A DNA stretch of 64,000 bases, taken from positions 1-64,000 of the forward strand of contig CANMDT010000001.1 of NCBI GenBank assembly GCA_947496715.1. The letters are read 5' to 3'. The DNA is from Myxococcales bacterium. GTDB taxonomy: Bacteria > Myxococcota_A > Bradymonadia > REDH01. Shown here one piece after another: positions 59,319 through 64,000 of the stretch. Every line of letters begins with the position of its first letter. The first letter of the stretch is position 1. The position numbers were made by a program, and so were the translations under genes. The notes under the pieces are model-generated. The model was not told the origin of the DNA and made no database searches. It saw nothing but the letters and a program-made list of their open reading frames with translations.

Positions 59319-61853
59319 ATGAAGACGAATGCCCTCCTCGCCCTGACCCTCTCGCTCCTCTCCGCCTGCGCACCATTCTCGGATCCGGATGCCATCGACC
59401 TGCCAGACGCTGTAGCAGGGTCTGGCGCAGGCCCCGGCGGAACCGACACAGGCACCGACGCCGGCGGAACCCTGCCGAACGGCACACCTGTCGGACCCGA
59501 CGGACGCCCCGTTGTCGGCGCCCTCCTCGGAGACAGCTGCATCGCCAGCGCCGAGTGCCGCTCCAACCTCTCCTGCATCGGTAACGTCTGCCTGCCCACG
59601 GCCAGCCGCCAGCTCGGCGAGAGCTGCATCATCAGCGGAGAGTGCGCAGACGGCCTCGTCTGCGGCACCACCAGCCAGTGTTTCGAGGCCGGGCCCGGCG
59701 TCGACGGCTCACCCTGCACACAGGCCCAAGACTGCGGCGAAGGCCTGCGCTGCTCCTACCGAGGCCTTGGCGGCTTCTGTGAGACGCCAGGAACCCTCGA
59801 CATCGGCGAGGCCTGCGCCACCTCCTCGGACTGCGCCGCTCCCCTGCTCTGCGGCGTGGAGGGGCTCTGTCTGCTGCCCGCCTCCGGCTTCCCCTTCCTG
59901 CCCGACACCGAGTGCGCCAACCCCGCCGACGAGACGGGACCCTTCCGCATCTTCTTCGAGGTCCCGAAGGCCGGCGAGCCGCTCGCCGACTTCTTCCGCC
60001 TCCCCTTCCCCAACGACATCCGCCGCACCGAGACGGGCATGAACCTCGATGGCTTCCCCGACCCCGGCGTCCGCTTCCTCGGCGGCGATGTGCTCGGCAG
60101 CTACCTTCGCACCCTGCGCGGCAGCAACGAGGGCTTCTCGACCAACCCCACCATCTACTTCCGCTTCTCGAAGGCCCCCAAATTCGACACGATCCAGGGT
60201 GGCACAGGCGGCTCGCTCCGCATCGTCAACATCACACCCACCTCGCCCAGCTTCGGTCGCGGCGCCTCGATCGGCTGGAATGTCACCAACGGCCGGAGCA
60301 AGTTCATCTGCCACAACTATGTGGCCATCCACCCCTCCTTCCGCTCGCCGCTTGAGCCCAACACCACCTACGCCGTCTACCTGACCGACGCTGTGATCAC
60401 TGACGATAACGACCGGCTCGTACAGGACGCAGACTTCGCCGCGGTCATCGGTTCGTCAGCCCCCACGGAGCCTGAACTCCTCGACGGTTGGAACAAGTAT
60501 GCTCCGCTCCGAGCCTTCCTTGCCGCGGAGGGCACCGCCACTTCGAGCATCATGGGCGCCGTGGTCTTCACCACCATGGACCCGATCGCGCCGGCGCGCG
60601 CGCTCCGTCCCGCGGTGCGGGAGCTGCCCACGCCGGCGCTCGCCAACCTCCCACCCTGTTCGGCCGACGCCGGCGCCTCCGATGACGACCGCTGCTCCGC
60701 CGGTAGCGGCGACTTCACCGAACTGCATGCCACCGTCGCGGCCCCCATCTTCCAGGCCGGTACCCGCCCCTACTTCGAAGAGGCGCAGGGCGGCGACGTC
60801 GAGATCGCCGCCGGGAAAGCCATCGTTCAGGGCAGCGAGCAGCTTCGGCTGAGCCTCACCATCCCCTCGGGCGAAATGCCCGCCGATGGCTGGCCCGTTG
60901 TCCTCTACGCGCACGGCACCGGCGGAAGCTTCCGCAGCGGCATCGACGACGGCACCGCCGGTCGCATGAGCTCGATCATCGTCGATGGTCAGCCCGTGAA
61001 GGCCGCACTCATCGGCTACGACGGCGTGCAGCATGGGCCGCGGCGCGGGCCCTCCGAGCGCGACCCTGCAACCCTCTTCTTCAACTTTGCCAACCCCAAG
61101 GCGGCCCGCGGCAATACCCTCCAGGGGGCAGCGGATCTCCACCTGCTTACCTACCTCGCCGAGAACATCGCGGTCGACGCAGCCGCCTCGCCCACAGGCC
61201 AGGCCATCGCCTTCAATCCGGCAAAGATCTTCCTCTTCGGCCACTCGCAGGGCGCCTCCGTCGCCTCGCTCTTCGCCGCGCTTGAGCCCAATGTGAAGTC
61301 GGCCATCTTCTCGGGCCTCGGCGGATCGCTCATCCTCTCGCTCCTCAACAAGACACAGCCCGTCGACATCGCCCGCGGCGTCCGGATCGCGCTGTCGGGG
61401 TCGCTCACCAACTTCAGCAGCGTGAACGAACTCAACCCTGTCCTCTCCATCCTGCAGTGGTACACAGACCCCGTCGACCCAGTGAACTTCGCGCCCCTTC
61501 TCTATCGCCGGATCCCGGAAGGACGGAACCCGCTCCAAGTGCTCCAGACGCTCGGCCAAGGCGACAGCTTCACGCCCGAGCCCTGCATGAAGGCCTTCGC
61601 CGAAGCCGCAGGACTCCCTGCGGGGACGCCCGCCGGCTACACCCTCGCCGACTTCACAGACACCAGGGCCTTCCCTGTCTCGCGCAACAAGCAGTCGAGC
61701 CTCAGCGTGCCGGTCACAGCCCTCATGATCCCCTACCTCGCAGATGGCTTCGACGGCCACTTCGTTGCGCAGCGCAATGCCTCCGCGCAGCGTCAGTGCC
61801 AAGAGTTCATCGGGACCAGCATCACCGCCGGCACACCGACCGTCACGCAGTAG
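59319..61853 (+). CDS. Large lipoprotein with Cys-rich (Dickkopf-like) repeats and alpha/beta-hydrolase-like C-terminal domain
   Basis: Lipobox LLSAC; repeats GDSCIASAECRSNLSCIGNVCL, GESCIISGECADGLVCGTTSQCF, GSPCTQAQDCGEGLRCSYRGLGGFC, GEACATSSDCAAPLLCGVEGLCL; PVVLYAHGTGGSF and GHSQGAS nucleophile elbow. Confidence 0.82.
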   Translation: MKTNALLALTLSLLSACAPFSDPDAIDLPDAVAGSGAGPGGTDTGTDAGGTLPNGTPVGPDGRPVVGALLGDSCIASAECRSNLSCIGNVCLPTASRQLGESCIISGECADGLVCGTTSQCFEAGPGVDGSPCTQAQDCGEGLRCSYRGLGGFCETPGTLDIGEACATSSDCAAPLLCGVEGLCLLPASGFPFLPDTECANPADETGPFRIFFEVPKAGEPLADFFRLPFPNDIRRTETGMNLDGFPDPGVRFLGGDVLGSYLRTLRGSNEGFSTNPTIYFRFSKAPKFDTIQGGTGGSLRIVNITPTSPSFGRGASIGWNVTNGRSKFICHNYVAIHPSFRSPLEPNTTYAVYLTDAVITDDNDRLVQDADFAAVIGSSAPTEPELLDGWNKYAPLRAFLAAEGTATSSIMGAVVFTTMDPIAPARALRPAVRELPTPALANLPPCSADAGASDDDRCSAGSGDFTELHATVAAPIFQAGTRPYFEEAQGGDVEIAAGKAIVQGSEQLRLSLTIPSGEMPADGWPVVLYAHGTGGSFRSGIDDGTAGRMSSIIVDGQPVKAALIGYDGVQHGPRRGPSERDPATLFFNFANPKAARGNTLQGAADLHLLTYLAENIAVDAAASPTGQAIAFNPAKIFLFGHSQGASVASLFAALEPNVKSAIFSGLGGSLILSLLNKTQPVDIARGVRIALSGSLTNFSSVNELNPVLSILQWYTDPVDPVNFAPLLYRRIPEGRNPLQVLQTLGQGDSFTPEPCMKAFAEAAGLPAGTPAGYTLADFTDTRAFPVSRNKQSSLSVPVTALMIPYLADGFDGHFVAQRNASAQRQCQEFIGTSITAGTPTVTQ

Positions 61854-63018
61854 TCGCAGCGCTCGTCCGCCCGAAGTAGCGGCCCCGCAGCAGCCAGACG
61901 CCCAAGGCGCACACATCGGCCACCGCTGCCAGCCAGAAGGCCCAGGAAGAGTCCTCTGCGCCCACCAGGCGGCCGCCGATGAGCCCTGCCGCGAGCCCGC
62001 CACAGCCGAGAACCACAGAGGCAAAGACGCTCTGCAACAGCGGACGAGGCGTATGCTCCGCGTAGTGGTCGAGCTCGCGCAACAGCCCTGCATACCAGAG
62101 CCCGAAGCCGGCAAAGTGGAGGATCTGCAGGAGCACCAGCCACCAGGCCGACACAGCCATCGCCGTCGCGATCCAGCGCACGATGCTCAGCAGGAGTGAC
62201 CAGGCGACCACGCCGCTGGCACCGCGGCGGGCAAACAGGCGCGGGGCAAGTGCGAGCGCGGCTACCTCGCCCACGATCGCAACACCAACTGCGTAGCCCG
62301 GGACAGCCGACGAGAAGCCGTGGTCAATGCAGAAGATGGCCAGGAAGAGGTTGTAGCTCATCACCGCCACCCAGTGGCACCAGCCTGAAAGCAGAAAGAG
62401 CCACCAGTCCGCGCCCCGCGGGAGCCGCCCGCCGACCGACGAGGCAGCCTCGGCCAGCGGCGTCTCACTGACCCGAAACACGAAGATTGCGGCGAGCATG
62501 TAGAGCACCGGCGTGTAGTCCACCGCAATCTCGCCTGCCGCGCCCCCCTCCATGCCCGAGACGGCCCACCCGAAGAGCGCCACCGCAACTCCGTAGCCCA
62601 GGCTCCCCCACAGGCGGAACGAACCGAAGCGCACCGAGCCGTAGCGACCGACGATCGTCGTATCGAGCATCGGCACCGTGCCGGCCTCCGGGAAGGCCTG
62701 GAGCCACATCAGCAGGCAGACCGCAACAAGCCCCGTCGAAAGATTCATCAACAGCGACAGCAGCGCGCCAAGCCAGAGGGTTACCCGCAGGATGCCGGTC
62801 GGCCGCCCATACTTCACCGCAAGATAGCCGAGGGCCGGCTGCATCAGCACGCTGATGACCGAACGACCACTGAAGACCAGCCCAATCTCCGCCGGCGACA
62901 TCCCGATGGACCGAAAGTAGAGCGGCCAATAGGTGACGATGAGACCGATTGCACCGAGGTAGAGGAAGTAGGTGGCGCGAATCGCCGTCGTTTCCTTCAC
63001 TGCTGGCGTCCCGTGCAT
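61843..63018 (-). CDS. MFS transporter (MFS_1-like/PPP family)
   Basis: FLYLGAIGLIVTYWPLYFRSIGMSPAEIGLVFSGRSVISVLMQPALGYLAVKYGRPTGILR; about 12 TM. Confidence 0.85.
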   Translation of the reverse strand: MHGTPAVKETTAIRATYFLYLGAIGLIVTYWPLYFRSIGMSPAEIGLVFSGRSVISVLMQPALGYLAVKYGRPTGILRVTLWLGALLSLLMNLSTGLVAVCLLMWLQAFPEAGTVPMLDTTIVGRYGSVRFGSFRLWGSLGYGVAVALFGWAVSGMEGGAAGEIAVDYTPVLYMLAAIFVFRVSETPLAEAASSVGGRLPRGADWWLFLLSGWCHWVAVMSYNLFLAIFCIDHGFSSAVPGYAVGVAIVGEVAALALAPRLFARRGASGVVAWSLLLSIVRWIATAMAVSAWWLVLLQILHFAGFGLWYAGLLRELDHYAEHTPRPLLQSVFASVVLGCGGLAAGLIGGRLVGAEDSSWAFWLAAVADVCALGVWLLRGRYFGRTSAATTA

Positions 63019-63124
63019 CTGCGCGCAGCCGAGCCCGCGCAGCGCTCCCCTACCGCATCGCAGGCGGTCTTGCTACGCTGCAAAGCCGCGATTCGCGCCA
63101 CTCCTCCTGTGCCCCGGCCTCGGC

Positions 63125-64000
63125 TTGTCAGACGCGCTCCAGCCTCCCTCCCGCAGCATCACCTACCTGACCACCGCGAAGACGGCGGCCCGCAAGATCG
63201 ATGCGCTCCTCAACCTGTCCCGCCCCATGAAGGCCGTGCAGGCGCTCGACGCCCGCGAGTTCCACGCGCTCATCCAGACGGCCGGACTCGACCAGTCGAT
63301 CGAGCTCATCGAACTGGCCTCCGGAGAGCAGATCCAGGCGCTCATCGACTTCGACGGATGGAACCGCGATCGGCTCGAGCACAAGCGGTTCGCAGACTGG
63401 ATGATGATCCTGCTGGGCTGCCCCGACGAGTCCCTCCATCGCTGGTTCGCCAAGCTCGACCTCGAACCCATCATCGTCTGGATGCGGGAGCACGCGCAGG
63501 TCTTTCTCTGGGAAGAGGACCGCGATCTCCTCGACTGCGTCGACGCCCCCGTGCTGACCTCGCCCGACGGAACCTATGCCATCATGGTGCCCGACGACGG
63601 AGAGCCGGCCGACATCGTCCGCATGCTCCTCGACCGCGCCTATGCCTACGACCTCGACTACGGCCGCCGCCTGCTCGAAGCCGCCCGCTGGGAGCTCAGC
63701 GCCCAGATGGAGGAGGAGGGCTACCGCTTCCGCAACGCCCGGCTCGAAGACCTCGGCTTCGTCGGCCTCGACGATGCCGCTGCTGTCTACGCCCGCATCG
63801 ACCTACCTGCCTGGGCCGCAGCACAGCGGCGCAAGCTCGACGCCGGCGGAGAGCTCGTCCCCACACCCGTCGGAGACATCACCGCCCTCGATCTCGAGAC
63901 ACGCTGGTATGAGGTGGGACCGGCCGGCACGCAGGCCAGCGTCACACGCAGCGCCCTCGAGCTGGTTCGCAAGCAGAGCGGAGCACTCCCCGATGCCGCC
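63125..64000 (+). CDS. DUF6178-like hypothetical protein (partial, runs off window end)
   Basis: Own translation LSDALQPPSRSITYLTTAKTAARKIDALLNLSRPMKAVQALDAREFHALIQTAGLDQSIELIELASGEQIQALIDFDGWNRDRL...; TTG start uncertain. Confidence 0.65.
   Translation, partial: MSDALQPPSRSITYLTTAKTAARKIDALLNLSRPMKAVQALDAREFHALIQTAGLDQSIELIELASGEQIQALIDFDGWNRDRLEHKRFADWMMILLGCPDESLHRWFAKLDLEPIIVWMREHAQVFLWEEDRDLLDCVDAPVLTSPDGTYAIMVPDDGEPADIVRMLLDRAYAYDLDYGRRLLEAARWELSAQMEEEGYRFRNARLEDLGFVGLDDAAAVYARIDLPAWAAAQRRKLDAGGELVPTPVGDITALDLETRWYEVGPAGTQASVTRSALELVRKQSGALPDAA

Overview
The window is a gene-dense, GC-rich bacterial chromosome segment. The abundance of Cys-lipoproteins with Asp/Thr/Ser/Gly-rich linkers suggests a Bradymonadales/Myxococcota-like (former deltaproteobacterial) genome; that assignment is an inference. 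I saw no rRNA, tRNA, CRISPR array, prophage or transposase. Housekeeping loci include thrA-thrB-thrC, ffh, rplM-rpsI, bamD, dnaE, a photolyase, tcdA plus a queuosine-precursor transporter, prolyl oligopeptidase, pirin, fatty-acid desaturase and an ABC-F ATPase. The most interesting region is 34.7-42.6 kb. It contains a receiver+HD-GYP-like regulator, divergent from an operon encoding (i) a receiver-histidine kinase fusion, (ii) a second, degenerate kinase that has lost its phospho-acceptor His, (iii) a PilZ-like domain fused to a methyltransferase resembling the PhcB/3-hydroxy fatty-acid methyl ester synthase family, and (iv) a multi-TM HK-receiver-HK sensor. This looks like a rearranged Phc-type (phcBSRQ-like) signalling system possibly wired to c-di-GMP. 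Other notable items are a HEAT-like pseudokinase lacking the HRD and DFG aspartates, a 1,935-aa protein with five lamin-tail-like modules, two previously unlisted pseudogene remnants (a CxxCH lipoprotein and an internally deleted receiver domain), a recurring C-x-D-[D/E] sequence after the lipobox, and four convergent gene pairs whose 3' ends overlap.
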